A DNA stretch of 64,000 nt from Burkholderiales bacterium (lineage in GTDB: Bacteria > Pseudomonadota > Gammaproteobacteria > Burkholderiales > Burkholderiaceae_C): assembly GCA_013044035.1 (NCBI GenBank), contig JABEVE010000080.1:1-64000 (forward strand). The letters run 5' to 3'. This document shows, piece after piece, positions 7,045 through 15,477 of this stretch; the first letter of the stretch is position 1, and each line of letters opens with the position of its first letter. Made by a program: the position numbers and the translations under genes. The notes under the pieces are model-generated. The model saw only the letters and a list, made by a program, of their open reading frames with translations. It was not told where the DNA came from and searched no databases.

Positions 7045-8055
7045 TCACAACTTGGCCGGATCGAACCCAGTGGCCTTGAACACCTCCTCCATCAGTGCCT
7101 TGGGCACGCGCGCCTGGGCCTCGGCATAGACCGGGGCCATGGCCTTTTTCCACGCCAGCCGCTCCGCCGGGGTGAGTGCCACCACCTGGCATCTGCCGGA
7201 CTTGCGTACGGCTTCGGTGGCTTCCTCGTTGTCTTTGCGTGCCACGCCGTTGGCGAAGTCGGTGGATTCCTTCATCGCCTGATCCAGCGTCTTGCGGATG
7301 TCAGCCGGCAGGCCCTCCCAGAACGGCTTGTTGACGATCACCGCATAGCCCAGATAACCATGCTGGGTCTGGGTCATGAACTTCTGCACCTCGAAGAATT
7401 TCTGGGTGTAGAAATTCGACGGCGGGTTCTCGGTGCCGTCGACCACCCCGGTCTGCAGGGCCTGGTACACCTCGGAGAAGGCCAGCACCTGTGGAATACC
7501 GCCGATGGCGCGCATTTCCATTTCCAGAATCTTGCTCGATTGGATGCGCATCTTCAGGCCCTTGGCATCCGCCGGGCTGCGCAGAGCGCGGTTGGCGCTC
7601 ATGTCCTTGAACCCGTTGTCCCAGTAGGCCAGACCGAGGATGCCCTTGCTGTCGAGTTTTTTCAGCAGCCCCTGACCAATCGGGCCTTGGGTGATCTTGT
7701 GCAACTCCTCGTAGCTATCGAAGATGTAAGGCAGATCGAACAATTCGAATTCCTTCGCTCCCAGCGGCCCGAACTTCGCCAAGGATGGCGCGAGCATCTG
7801 CACCGAACCGAGTTGAAGCGCCTCCAGTTCTTCTTTGTCCTTGTAAAGTTGACTGTTGGGGTACACCTCGACCTTGACTCGCCCTTGCGTGCGCTCCTCG
7901 GCGAGCTTCTTGAAATGCTCGGCCGCCGCGCCCTTGGGCGTGTTCGGCGCAACCACGTGGCTGAATTTGATGACAATGGGTTGCTGCGCCCGCAGGATGG
8001 CGGGGGCCAGGAGCAAAGGGGCGGCGGTGATGAGTCGACGGCGTGAAATGGGCAT
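7045..8055 (-). CDS. dctP: TRAP solute-binding protein DctP (C4-dicarboxylate type)
   Basis: A 336-residue periplasmic receptor. It begins MPISRRRLITAAPLLLAPAI, a twin-Arg-like or Sec signal with RAQQ near the cleavage site, followed by IVIKFSHVVAPNTPKG. The motif VVDGTENPPSNFYTQKFFEV is characteristic of the DctP subfamily, which binds malate, succinate and fumarate. The start at 8055 is chosen because the signal peptide begins there; an upstream in-frame ATG at 8103 adds an unlikely extension. First gene of dctPQM. The C4-dicarboxylate assignment follows family membership and was not tested. Confidence 0.9.
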   Translation of the reverse strand: MPISRRRLITAAPLLLAPAILRAQQPIVIKFSHVVAPNTPKGAAAEHFKKLAEERTQGRVKVEVYPNSQLYKDKEELEALQLGSVQMLAPSLAKFGPLGAKEFELFDLPYIFDSYEELHKITQGPIGQGLLKKLDSKGILGLAYWDNGFKDMSANRALRSPADAKGLKMRIQSSKILEMEMRAIGGIPQVLAFSEVYQALQTGVVDGTENPPSNFYTQKFFEVQKFMTQTQHGYLGYAVIVNKPFWEGLPADIRKTLDQAMKESTDFANGVARKDNEEATEAVRKSGRCQVVALTPAERLAWKKAMAPVYAEAQARVPKALMEEVFKATGFDPAKL

Positions 8056-8330
8056 GATGGGTGTTGTGAACGAAGTGTTTCGGATAGCGACAAATTGTTG
8101 CAATTGAAACTATACCGCCTCACACGGAGGCTCTCAGCAGCACATGACCCCGAGCTTTCCTACAGTAGGGAGTATGTGGAGCGCCACTGAAAAAGATGTC
8201 GCCGCGCCGAGAGGGCAGAGCGTCATGGCCCGTCTGCAGCGACATCGCGACGGTCGCGGCACAATCGTGTCGCATTCATTCAGCTCCCTGCGTTGTCTCC
8301 ACGGACTGTTTCCACCCCTCGTACGCCGTC

Positions 8331-8876
8331 ATGTCCTCGCCTGCCGACACCGTCAACCAAGCCCATGCAGATGCGCCGCTTTCCGCGTGGATCGTGGCCC
8401 TGGGCTGGGCCGGAATCATTCCCTTTGCCGTCCTCGCTGCGACATCCTGGGCCAGCGCGGCCGATGCCTTGATGCAGCCCTTCGCCCTCGGCATGCTCAG
8501 CGCCTATGCGGCGCTGGTGCTGAGCTTCCTCGGCGCCGTGCATTGGGGTGTGGTGTTGGCACGGCCGCTGCATGACCTGCCTCTGCAACGCCTCGCGTTG
8601 CTCTGGGGCGTGGCTCCCGGCCTGATGGCGCTGGGCTGCCTGTTGATGCCGCGTGCCTGGGGCCTGCTGGCCCTGGCTTTGGTGATGTTGCTGGCACGCG
8701 CCCTGGACGGCCTGCTCTGGCCCGGCTACGCCCGCGCGGCACAGGCCGCAGGCTGGCCGGATGCCTCACGCTGGACTGGGCTTGCGGTCGGTTGGCTGCG
8801 CTTGCGCACGCGCCTGACCGCGGTCGTCGTGCTGTGCCTGGCGACGGGCTGGGCGTCGGCCTATTTCCGTGCGTAA
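8331..8876 (+). CDS. DUF3429 family membrane protein
   Basis: A 181-residue protein with about five membrane helices. The stretch SFLGAVHWGVVL at residues 63-74 is the hallmark of DUF3429 proteins (related to eukaryotic TMEM69), whose function is unknown. The ATG at 8331 gives a short polar N-terminus before the first helix; the in-frame start at 8196 would add a poorly conserved Cys-rich leader. It stands alone between dctP and the MocR regulator. Confidence 0.8.
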   Translation: MSSPADTVNQAHADAPLSAWIVALGWAGIIPFAVLAATSWASAADALMQPFALGMLSAYAALVLSFLGAVHWGVVLARPLHDLPLQRLALLWGVAPGLMALGCLLMPRAWGLLALALVMLLARALDGLLWPGYARAAQAAGWPDASRWTGLAVGWLRLRTRLTAVVVLCLATGWASAYFRA

Positions 8877-9025
8877 ACCCTGCGGGTGTCGAGGCGCCAA
8901 GGCCGAGTCTGGCGCGATGAACCAAGGCAACTCGCTGCCCTGATGGTTGCGCGGTCACCGGGCCGTTTGAAGATGCGACGGCGCGGACGGCCCGCTGAGC
9001 GCAGCGGATAGCGCGTAGCAGCGGG

Positions 9026-10480
9026 TCACGCGCGCAACTCGGTCACTGCCGAGGCGTAGGCCTTCCAGAACGCGACATCCAGCGCATGGGCGAAATTCAG
9101 ACGCATGCGGCTACTGGGTTCGGCCTGCGGGTCGAACAAGCGGCCCGGCGCGAGCAAATAACCTCGATCCAACAGGCGCTGGGCCAGACGATCGGCGTCC
9201 ACGCCCGTGTCCACCCAGCCGAACATGCCTTGCGCCGGAGCCTCGAAGCGGCAGCCCTGTGCCAGCGCCTGACGCACAGCCTGTTTGCGCGCAACGCCCA
9301 GGCGTTCGCGCAGTTGCTGCGCCTGCCGCCGCAGCACGCCTTGCTGCAGCAGCATCGCCAAGCTGCGCTCGGTCAAGGCCGGTGAAGTGAGGTTGCTCAG
9401 CAGCTTCTGGTCGGTCAGGCGCGCGATGCGCTCGCGCGAGGCTGCCACATAGCCCACCCGCCAGCCCGGAGCCAGCAGTTTGGAAAAACCGCTGATGAAG
9501 AGGGTGTGATCGAGCGCATCCATTGCCGTCAGCAACGGTGAGGGCTGCTCGCTCAGAGGGCCGTAGACATCGTCTTCGACGATCAGAAAGCCATGCTCGC
9601 GCGCCAGTTGCAGCAAGCGGTGCGCATTGGCCGCGCTCAGGCCATGGCCGGTGGGGTTGTGCAGCCGGCTGACGACCACCATGAGCTTGGGGCGGCGCGT
9701 GCGCGCCCAATGCGCCACACGATCCAGATCGGGCCCGTCGGCGCCACGCGGCACCGGCAGCGGGTCGAGGCCGCATTGGTCGAGCTGGGCGAACTGCGCC
9801 GACCAGCCCGGCTGCTCCACCAGCACCGCGTCGCCCGGCCGGGTGAAGGCACGCGCGATCAGGTCCAGCGCCTGCGTCGCACCCAGGCAGGTGAGCAGTT
9901 GCTCAGGCCGGGCGCGAATGTCCATCTGCGCCAATTGCTGCGCCAGCGCGTTGCGCAGCGCCGGGTCACCCTGCGGGTCGCCGTAGTGCAGGCTGACGTT
10001 CTCCAGTTCGCCCTCCCGCAGCACGCGGCGAACGGCCTGGGCCAGTGCCGGGGTGTGCAACCAATCCGCGGGTAAGGTGCCGGAACCGGGCATGCCACGC
10101 AGGCCGGGTGAGCCCGCGGCATGCATTTGCGCAAACATGCCGCGCATCAGCGCGGTGGCGTGGGTGGGAAGGGGCGCCGCGGCAGCCGACAAGGCGGACT
10201 GTCGCAGTGCCTGTTGCGTGGCGCGGACGAAAAAACCACGCTTCGGCCTGGCCTCGACCAAGCCTCGGGCCTGCAGCAAGTCGTAGGCCGCAACCACCGT
10301 CTGAGGACTCACACGGTGTTGCCGAGCGCAGGCGCGCACCGAGGGCAGACGGCTGCCCGCCGCCAGCAATTGCGCCTGGATTTGCTGGGCGAAGCGGGCG
10401 GCGATGCGCGTCTGCAGGTTCTCTCCGGCCTGCAAAGTGTTGGCCGCAAGGAACGGAAAAGAGGTTTCTGTCATGCTCAT
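9026..10480 (-). CDS. MocR-type regulator: GntR domain fused to aminotransferase domain
   Basis: A 484-residue protein. Residues 20-85 form a GntR winged helix (LPSVRACARQHRVSPQTVVAAYDLLQARGLVEARPKRGFF follows the family pattern). Residues 120-484 form a class I aminotransferase-like domain with the PLP lysine in FISGFSKLLAPGWRVGY. MocR proteins sense PLP or PLP-bound amino acids or amines and usually control a divergent gene. Here the divergent genes are an exporter, an aminotransferase and a PhzF enzyme. A repeat-rich 75-base gap (10481-10555) is the likely operator. Confidence 0.9.
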   Translation of the reverse strand: MSMTETSFPFLAANTLQAGENLQTRIAARFAQQIQAQLLAAGSRLPSVRACARQHRVSPQTVVAAYDLLQARGLVEARPKRGFFVRATQQALRQSALSAAAAPLPTHATALMRGMFAQMHAAGSPGLRGMPGSGTLPADWLHTPALAQAVRRVLREGELENVSLHYGDPQGDPALRNALAQQLAQMDIRARPEQLLTCLGATQALDLIARAFTRPGDAVLVEQPGWSAQFAQLDQCGLDPLPVPRGADGPDLDRVAHWARTRRPKLMVVVSRLHNPTGHGLSAANAHRLLQLAREHGFLIVEDDVYGPLSEQPSPLLTAMDALDHTLFISGFSKLLAPGWRVGYVAASRERIARLTDQKLLSNLTSPALTERSLAMLLQQGVLRRQAQQLRERLGVARKQAVRQALAQGCRFEAPAQGMFGWVDTGVDADRLAQRLLDRGYLLAPGRLFDPQAEPSSRMRLNFAHALDVAFWKAYASAVTELRA

Positions 10481-10484
10481 AGGA

Positions 10485-10533
10485 CCAATACAGATTCATG
10501 ATCTGAAGGTTGAAGTGTATGGTTTCTGTATGG
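10485..10533. promoter_or_regulatory. Candidate MocR operator between divergent genes
   Basis: TGTATGG occurs twice, at 10516-10522 and 10527-10533, one helical turn apart. An inverted copy of the core (CCAATACAGA) lies at 10485-10494, facing TCTGTAT at 10525-10531. Repeats of this kind, spaced by whole helical turns, are typical of MocR-family binding sites such as those of GabR and PdxR. Confidence 0.5.
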
Positions 10534-10555
10534 GCGGCTCGCTTAGGCTATTGGG

Positions 10556-11743
10556 GTGATCCAACCCCTCGACCCATCGCCCGACAAGGCAGCAAAATCG
10601 GCTCACGCAGATCCGGGCATCACCCAGCTGCCCGTCTCGCTGACGCATGCTGCGTGCGCGCAGACAGTCACGCCACATGACCGCCAGGAGGTGCCCGTTC
10701 CCGGTCGAGCCTGGCTCCTGGGACTGCTTGGGACGGCGCTCTTCGCCCTCAGCTTGCCGGCAACGCGTCTGGCGGTGGGCTCGTCGGCGGCACCAGAGCT
10801 CGCGCCGCTGTTTGTGGCGCTGGCGCGTGCAGCCTTGGCCGGTTTGCTGGCCGCAGCCTGGCTGGCATGGCGCCGAACACCTTGGCCACCGCGCCGGCTG
10901 TGGCTGACCATCGTTTCGGTGGCGGCGGGCGTGGTGTTCGGTTTTCCGCTGTTCACCAGTTTGGCGTTGCGCCAGGTCGATGCGGTGCACGCCTCCCTGA
11001 TGCTGGGTCTGCTGCCCTTGGCAACGGCAGCGATCGGCGCCAGGCTGGCGCGACAGCGGCCGAGCACCGCCTTCTGGCTCTGGGCGGCAGCCGGCAGTGC
11101 GCTCGTCTGTGTCTACGCCCTGCGCCAGGGCGGCCAGGTGGCGCATCCCGGTCCGTCGGGTCTGGGCCTGCACCTTCAAGCAGCCGATGCCTTGCTCGGG
11201 CTGGCGATGCTGGCAGGTGGCTGGGGCTACGCGCGCGGCGCGCTGCTGGCGCGGCAGTTGCCGTCCGAGCAAGTCATCAGCTGGGCCGTGGTGTTCAGTC
11301 TGCCCATCACGCTGCCCGCCGCGTACTGGCTGTGGCCGCAGCATCCGGCGGCAATCACGCCGACAGCCTGGGGCGCGCTGGGCTATCTCGGCATCGTCTC
11401 GATGTGGCTGGGTTTTTTCGCCTGGTACCGAGCCCTGGCCCTTGGTGGCACGGTACGCGTGTCGCAGGTGCAGTTGCTGCAGCCGTTTTTGTCCATGCTC
11501 GCCGCCGGCCTGTTGCTCGGTGAACGGCTGGACGCCACCACCCTGCTGTTCGCCCTGGCCGTGATGGCCACGGTGCTGGCGGGGCGGCGGGCGCGGGTGC
11601 ATCCCGCAGCGGCTGCAGTGGCCACAGCGGATGAGGCCACAGCAACGTTCGCCACGCCAGCTACCCCGGGGGCTGCGGCGCCCATGCCTCCAACCCTCGC
11701 CAAGCCCAACTCCATCCTCAACACCAAGGACGCCGTTCGATGA
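10556..11743 (+). CDS. EamA/DMT-family transporter, probable amino acid or amine exporter
   Basis: A 395-residue protein with ten predicted membrane helices in two EamA repeats (from about residue 50 and residue 205). The first repeat starts GRAWLLGLLGTALFALSLPA. The GTG at 10556 gives a 48-residue polar N-terminus, so a later GTG near 10688 is possible. The C-terminal 50 residues are Ala/Thr-rich and low in complexity. Its stop overlaps the ATG of the aminotransferase gene (ATGA at 11740-11743). With the MocR regulator and PLP enzyme next door, export of an amino acid-like compound is the likely role. Confidence 0.85.
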   Translation: MIQPLDPSPDKAAKSAHADPGITQLPVSLTHAACAQTVTPHDRQEVPVPGRAWLLGLLGTALFALSLPATRLAVGSSAAPELAPLFVALARAALAGLLAAAWLAWRRTPWPPRRLWLTIVSVAAGVVFGFPLFTSLALRQVDAVHASLMLGLLPLATAAIGARLARQRPSTAFWLWAAAGSALVCVYALRQGGQVAHPGPSGLGLHLQAADALLGLAMLAGGWGYARGALLARQLPSEQVISWAVVFSLPITLPAAYWLWPQHPAAITPTAWGALGYLGIVSMWLGFFAWYRALALGGTVRVSQVQLLQPFLSMLAAGLLLGERLDATTLLFALAVMATVLAGRRARVHPAAAAVATADEATATFATPATPGAAAPMPPTLAKPNSILNTKDAVR

Positions 11744-12984
11744 CCTTCCCCTCTACCCAATCCAAGCTTCCGCCCCTGGCGCAGCGTGCCGAGCGGTTGC
11801 GTTCCTCGGCCATCCGCGACCTGTTGCATCTGGCTGAGCGCGCCGATGTGGTGTCGCTGGCCGGCGGCTTGCCCGACGCCGCCAGCTTCCCTGCCGAGGC
11901 CTTGCGCGAAGCCGCCGACCGCGTGCTGCGCGAGCGCCCGCGGGCCGCACTGCAGTACGGCCCCACCGAGGGCATCGCACCGCTACGCGAATGGGTGGCG
12001 ACGTCATTGCGCACCCAGGGCATGGACTTCACCCCGGCGCAAGTGCTCATCACCAGCGGCTCGCAGCAGGGCCTGGACTTGCTTGGCAAGGTGCTGATCG
12101 ACCCCGGCAGCCCGGTACTGGTCGAGCGCCCCAGCTACCTGGGGGCGTTGCAAGCCTTCGCGTTGTACGGCCCTCACCTGGTGGGTATCGAGGCGGACGA
12201 CGACGGCCCCTTGCCCGAGCAACTCGCCGCTGCCTTGCCCAGGGCGCGCATGGCGTATCTGCAGCCGCGCTTCTCCAACCCTGCCGGACGCAGCATCGCC
12301 ACCGCGCGCGCCGACGCCCTGGCTGCGCAACTCGCCGCATCCGACGCCTGGCTGGTGGAGGACGATCCCTATGGCGAGTTGTGGTTCGACACCCCGCCCG
12401 CGCCCGGCCTGATCGCGCGCGGCGTGGCGCAGGGCGCGCACCTCGGCACCTTCTCCAAGGTGCTCGCGCCCGGCCTGCGCCTGGGCTGGATCGCCGGGCC
12501 ACAAGTGCTGATCGACAAGCTCGCGCAAGCCAAGCAGGCGGCTGACCTGCAGACTGCCAGCTTCAACCAATGGGTGCTACTCCAAGCACTGCAAGCCGGC
12601 GTGATCGAGCGCGGCCTGCCAGGGCTGCGCTCGATCTACCGCACACGGCGCGACGCCATGTTGCAAGCCCTGGCCGACCACATGCCAGCGGGCGTGAGCT
12701 GGACCCGGCCCGCAGGCGGCCTGTTCGTCTGGCTCACCCTGCCCACCGGCATGGACGCAGCGAGCCTGCTGCCGCAGGCCGTGGCGCGCGGCGTGGCCTA
12801 TGTGCCGGGCGACACCTTCAACGTCGGCGCCGCCGCGCCCAACACCTTGCGCCTGTCGTTCTCCAACGTCGAGGCGGGCATCCTTCGAGACGCCATCGCC
12901 CGGCTCGGCCTCCTGTTGCGCCAGGCCTTGGAGCTCGAACAGACCCGCCCAGTCCCTGCCCCGTCGCTGACGCCAACAGCCTGA
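11740..12984 (+). CDS. PLP-dependent aminotransferase (LysN/2-aminoadipate type)
   Basis: A 414-residue fold-type I aminotransferase without a GntR domain. It shows VVSLAGGLPDAASFP near the start, YGPTEGIAPLREWV, the LITSGSQQGLDL stretch, and the PLP lysine in LGTFSKVLAPGLRLGW. This pattern matches the 2-aminoadipate/aromatic/branched-chain aminotransferases related to LysN. It is translationally coupled to the exporter upstream, and the PhzF gene begins ten bases after its stop. The exact amino donor and acceptor cannot be told from sequence. Confidence 0.88.
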   Translation: MTFPSTQSKLPPLAQRAERLRSSAIRDLLHLAERADVVSLAGGLPDAASFPAEALREAADRVLRERPRAALQYGPTEGIAPLREWVATSLRTQGMDFTPAQVLITSGSQQGLDLLGKVLIDPGSPVLVERPSYLGALQAFALYGPHLVGIEADDDGPLPEQLAAALPRARMAYLQPRFSNPAGRSIATARADALAAQLAASDAWLVEDDPYGELWFDTPPAPGLIARGVAQGAHLGTFSKVLAPGLRLGWIAGPQVLIDKLAQAKQAADLQTASFNQWVLLQALQAGVIERGLPGLRSIYRTRRDAMLQALADHMPAGVSWTRPAGGLFVWLTLPTGMDAASLLPQAVARGVAYVPGDTFNVGAAAPNTLRLSFSNVEAGILRDAIARLGLLLRQALELEQTRPVPAPSLTPTA

Positions 12985-12994
12985 AAGTCACGCC

Positions 12995-13864
12995 ATGAAC
13001 CTGCCCTTCATGCAACTCGATGTGTTCGCTCCCCGGTCCTTCTGCGGCAACCCGCTGGCAGTGGTGTTGGATGCCGACGCGCTGGACGGCGCCTGCATGC
13101 AGACCGTCGCCACATGGCTGGGCTTGTCGGAAACCACGTTCGTGCTCCGCCCCACCGAGCCCGGCGCCGACTACCGGCTGCGCATCTTCACCCCCGGTGG
13201 CGAGTTGCCCTTCGCGGGTCATCCGACGCTGGGCACTTGCTCCGCCTGGCTGCAGCACGGCGGCGTGCCGGCCCGGGCCGACACAGTGATGCAGCAATCC
13301 GCCATCGGTCTGGTGCCGGTGAAGCGCAGCGACGCGACGAACGCCGTGGCGGCCCAGCGCCTGGCTTTCGCGGCGCCACCGATGCGCCCCGAGGCGGTGA
13401 AACCGGATCTGCTCCACCAGGTCTGCACTGCCCTCGGCCTGACGCCCGCCGACGTGCGCGCCAGTGCCTGGCTGGACAACGGCCCGCGCTGGCTTACGCT
13501 CTGGCTGGGCACGGCGGACACCGTGCTGCAACTCGAACCCGACCATGTCGCGCTCAAGCGCCTGCGCGTCAAGGTCGGCGTGGCCGCGCCGCAGGCGCCA
13601 GGCCATGAAACGGCCATCGAAGTGCGCGCCTTCGTCTCGCCTGCAGGCGTGCTCGAAGACCCCGTCACCGGCAGCCTCAACGCCAGCCTGGCGCAGTGGC
13701 TGATCGGCAACGGCGAACAACCGGCGCACTACGTCGCCGCTCAGGGCACGCGCCTGGGCCGCAGCGGCCGCGTGCACATCGCGCAGGACACGCAGGGCCA
13801 GGTCTGGGTCGGCGGCGATGTGCGCATGGTGCTGCAGGGTCAGATCGACGTCCATGCGCTCTGA
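12995..13864 (+). CDS. PhzF-family isomerase/epimerase
   Basis: A 289-residue protein of the diaminopimelate-epimerase-like PhzF fold. The first lobe contains FCGNPLAVVLDAD, the catalytic Glu in LSETTFVL, and FTPGGELPFAGHPTLGTC. The second contains EDPVTGSLNASLAQWL. Phenazine PhzF isomerises a dihydro-anthranilate, but most relatives, as here, lie outside phenazine operons and have unknown substrates. Third gene of the exporter-aminotransferase-PhzF operon. No phenazine genes are nearby, so a phenazine product is not supported. Confidence 0.88.
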   Translation: MNLPFMQLDVFAPRSFCGNPLAVVLDADALDGACMQTVATWLGLSETTFVLRPTEPGADYRLRIFTPGGELPFAGHPTLGTCSAWLQHGGVPARADTVMQQSAIGLVPVKRSDATNAVAAQRLAFAAPPMRPEAVKPDLLHQVCTALGLTPADVRASAWLDNGPRWLTLWLGTADTVLQLEPDHVALKRLRVKVGVAAPQAPGHETAIEVRAFVSPAGVLEDPVTGSLNASLAQWLIGNGEQPAHYVAAQGTRLGRSGRVHIAQDTQGQVWVGGDVRMVLQGQIDVHAL

Positions 13865-14007
13865 AATCCGCTGCACCAAAAGCCACGCGCCCCGCGCGGT
13901 GATCGACTGTGAAGGCATTTCGCAGCGCGCTCGAGCGGTTGTGCAAGACGCTGGATCCAGGCCATGCGGCGCGGCGGCCTGGCCCCTGACGCCCAAGGCG
14001 GCGCGGT

Positions 14008-14037
14008 TTGCCGCTCCCGGGCGCGCTGGGCTATAAG
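14008..14037 (+). promoter_or_regulatory. Probable sigma-70-like promoter of the SWIB gene
   Basis: TTGCCG (14008-14013) and TATAAG (14032-14037) are separated by 18 bases, about 110 bases before the SWIB start codon. The 13865-14146 interval otherwise holds nothing I recognise. Confidence 0.5.
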
Positions 14038-14146
14038 ATGCGGGGTCGGAGCTTTCATGGCACCGCTGTGCCGACCAGCACACAGAACGCGCGCCTGCCG
14101 CCGCAAGCCGGGTGCGCCCCCTCAAGCAATCGATGGAGTTTGAAAC

Positions 14147-14443
14147 ATGGCAACTGCAAAACCAGCCGCAGCCAAGACGGCGGCCCCCGCCAAACGCGCG
14201 CCGAACCCCGCGTTCATGAAGCCCCTGACCCCCAGTCCGCAACTGGCCGCCGTGGTGGGTGCCGCGCCGCTGCCGCGCACCGAGGTGGTGAAGAAGGTCT
14301 GGGCGCACATCAAGGCCGCCAATCTGCAGGATCCGACCAATAAGCGCATGATCAATGCAGACGCCAAGCTCAAGGCCGTGTTCGGCAAGCCCCAGGTCAC
14401 GATGTTCGAAATGACCAAGCTGCTCAATACGCATCTGAAGTAA
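14147..14443 (+). CDS. SWIB/MDM2 domain protein
   Basis: A 98-residue basic protein. Residues 1-25 are Ala/Lys/Pro-rich, like a histone tail. Residues 26-98 are a SWIB domain (LAAVVGAAPLPRTEVVKKVW, then NKRMINADAKLKAVFG and MFEMTKLLNTHLK). SWIB domains are known from eukaryotic chromatin remodelers and from chlamydial and betaproteobacterial proteins; the bacterial role is unclear, though a nucleoid role has been suggested. It is monocistronic and followed by two perfect hairpins. Confidence 0.9.
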   Translation: MATAKPAAAKTAAPAKRAPNPAFMKPLTPSPQLAAVVGAAPLPRTEVVKKVWAHIKAANLQDPTNKRMINADAKLKAVFGKPQVTMFEMTKLLNTHLK

Positions 14444-14466
14444 ACGCACCTCGCAAGCCGGCGCGA

Positions 14467-14500
14467 GCGTGTCATCGCCGGAGCGCCGGCGATGACACGC
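14467..14500. terminator. Perfect 15-base hairpin after the SWIB gene
   Basis: GCGTGTCATCGCCGG (14467-14481) pairs with its exact complement at 14486-14500 around an AGCG loop. No U-run follows. It is the first of two tandem hairpins 24 bases after the SWIB stop. Confidence 0.5.
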
Positions 14501-14528
14501 TGCCAGCGACGTTGTCCGCGGTGCGTGC

Positions 14529-14576
14529 AAAGCAAACAGCCGGTGCCGGCCTCGCTCGGCACCGGCTGTTTGCTTT
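14529..14576 (+). terminator. Strong rho-independent-type terminator
   Basis: A perfect 20-base stem (14529-14548 with 14557-14576) with an eight-base loop. The outer pairs are AAAGC/GCTTT, so a U-tract ends the right arm on the plus strand. It would end transcription of the SWIB gene. Confidence 0.8.
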
Positions 14577-14626
14577 ACGCGCCACCTGCTCACCTCAGCC
14601 CCTCTTTGCTGCCTGAACTGCACCCC

Positions 14627-15235
14627 ATGACCGCCTGTTGCAAGCTCCGGCTTCGCTGCATCCCTTGGTTCTTCATCGCCCTGCTGCTGGCCGCCACGGG
14701 GCCGGCACAAGCTGACGACAGGGCTCGGTTCCAGGAGCCGCGGCCCGGATCGCAGGACCTGCGCGCCACCGTCTCGGCGGGCTTCTCGCCCGACGGCAGC
14801 GCCGAGCGCCTGGTGCTCTCCACGATTGCCGGTGCGCGCCACAGCATCCAGCTTGCAGCCTACAGTTTCACGGCGTCGGCGGTGGCCAAGGCGCTGATCG
14901 CGGCCCACAAGCGCGGCGTGAACGTGCGCGTGCTGCTGGACTGGAAAACCAACTTCGAGGACGACCGGCGCTACGCCCGTCATGCCGTCAACGCCCTGCT
15001 TCTGGCAGGCGTCGCGGTGCGCTCGATCGACGTCTATCCCATCTTCCACGACAAGTTCATGGTGATCGACGGCCGCAGCGTGCAGACCGGCAGCTACAAC
15101 TACAGCGTGTCCGCGGCGCGCTACAACGCCGAGAACGTGCTTGTGGTGCGAAACGACCCGGCGGTGGCCGAAGCCTACGCCCACCACTGGGAAACCAACT
15201 GGCAACTGGGGCGCGTGGTCAAGCCGAGCCCTTGA
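14627..15235 (+). CDS. Phospholipase D-family nuclease, exported
   Basis: A 202-residue protein with a signal peptide (CIPWFFIALLLAATGPAQA). It has one HKD half: HDKFMVIDGRSVQTGSYNYS, followed by AENVLVV. The region before it (SIQLAAYSFTASAVAKALIAAH) matches the small Nuc-type endonucleases of the PLD superfamily, which act as dimers with one HKD each. The start at 14627 gives a clean signal peptide; the longer frame would begin inside the upstream terminator. The location is probably periplasmic. DNA or phosphodiester cleavage is inferred from the family. Confidence 0.85.
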   Translation: MTACCKLRLRCIPWFFIALLLAATGPAQADDRARFQEPRPGSQDLRATVSAGFSPDGSAERLVLSTIAGARHSIQLAAYSFTASAVAKALIAAHKRGVNVRVLLDWKTNFEDDRRYARHAVNALLLAGVAVRSIDVYPIFHDKFMVIDGRSVQTGSYNYSVSAARYNAENVLVVRNDPAVAEAYAHHWETNWQLGRVVKPSP

Positions 15236-15477
15236 ACGCTCCGTGGACGGCGCGCTCTCACGGCAACGCAGGCAGGGCCGCCCCCAAGTTTCCCTGACCC
15301 CATGCGGGACGGGTCAGCGAGCAGGCCCTGGGACCCCAGGACTTGCAGCAGTTCAATGTGGGCGAACTTTTCGCTGGTTTGATCTTCAAACAGCCAGCGC
15401 CCGCCAGCCTGAGCAAAACTTCCCGTGGCGCCTAAAATTGCATGATCAAAGGCGCAGGTGCGCCATGTGAGCCCGTG

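Noticed and set aside
12995-13864. Phenazine biosynthesis suggested by PhzF
   Set aside because: No other phz genes are in the window; PhzF relatives are widespread outside phenazine operons.
12818-15205. A 795-codon minus-strand open frame
   Set aside because: It is antisense to the PhzF, SWIB and PLD genes, and its translation has shadow-like His/Arg/Gly composition without any domain.
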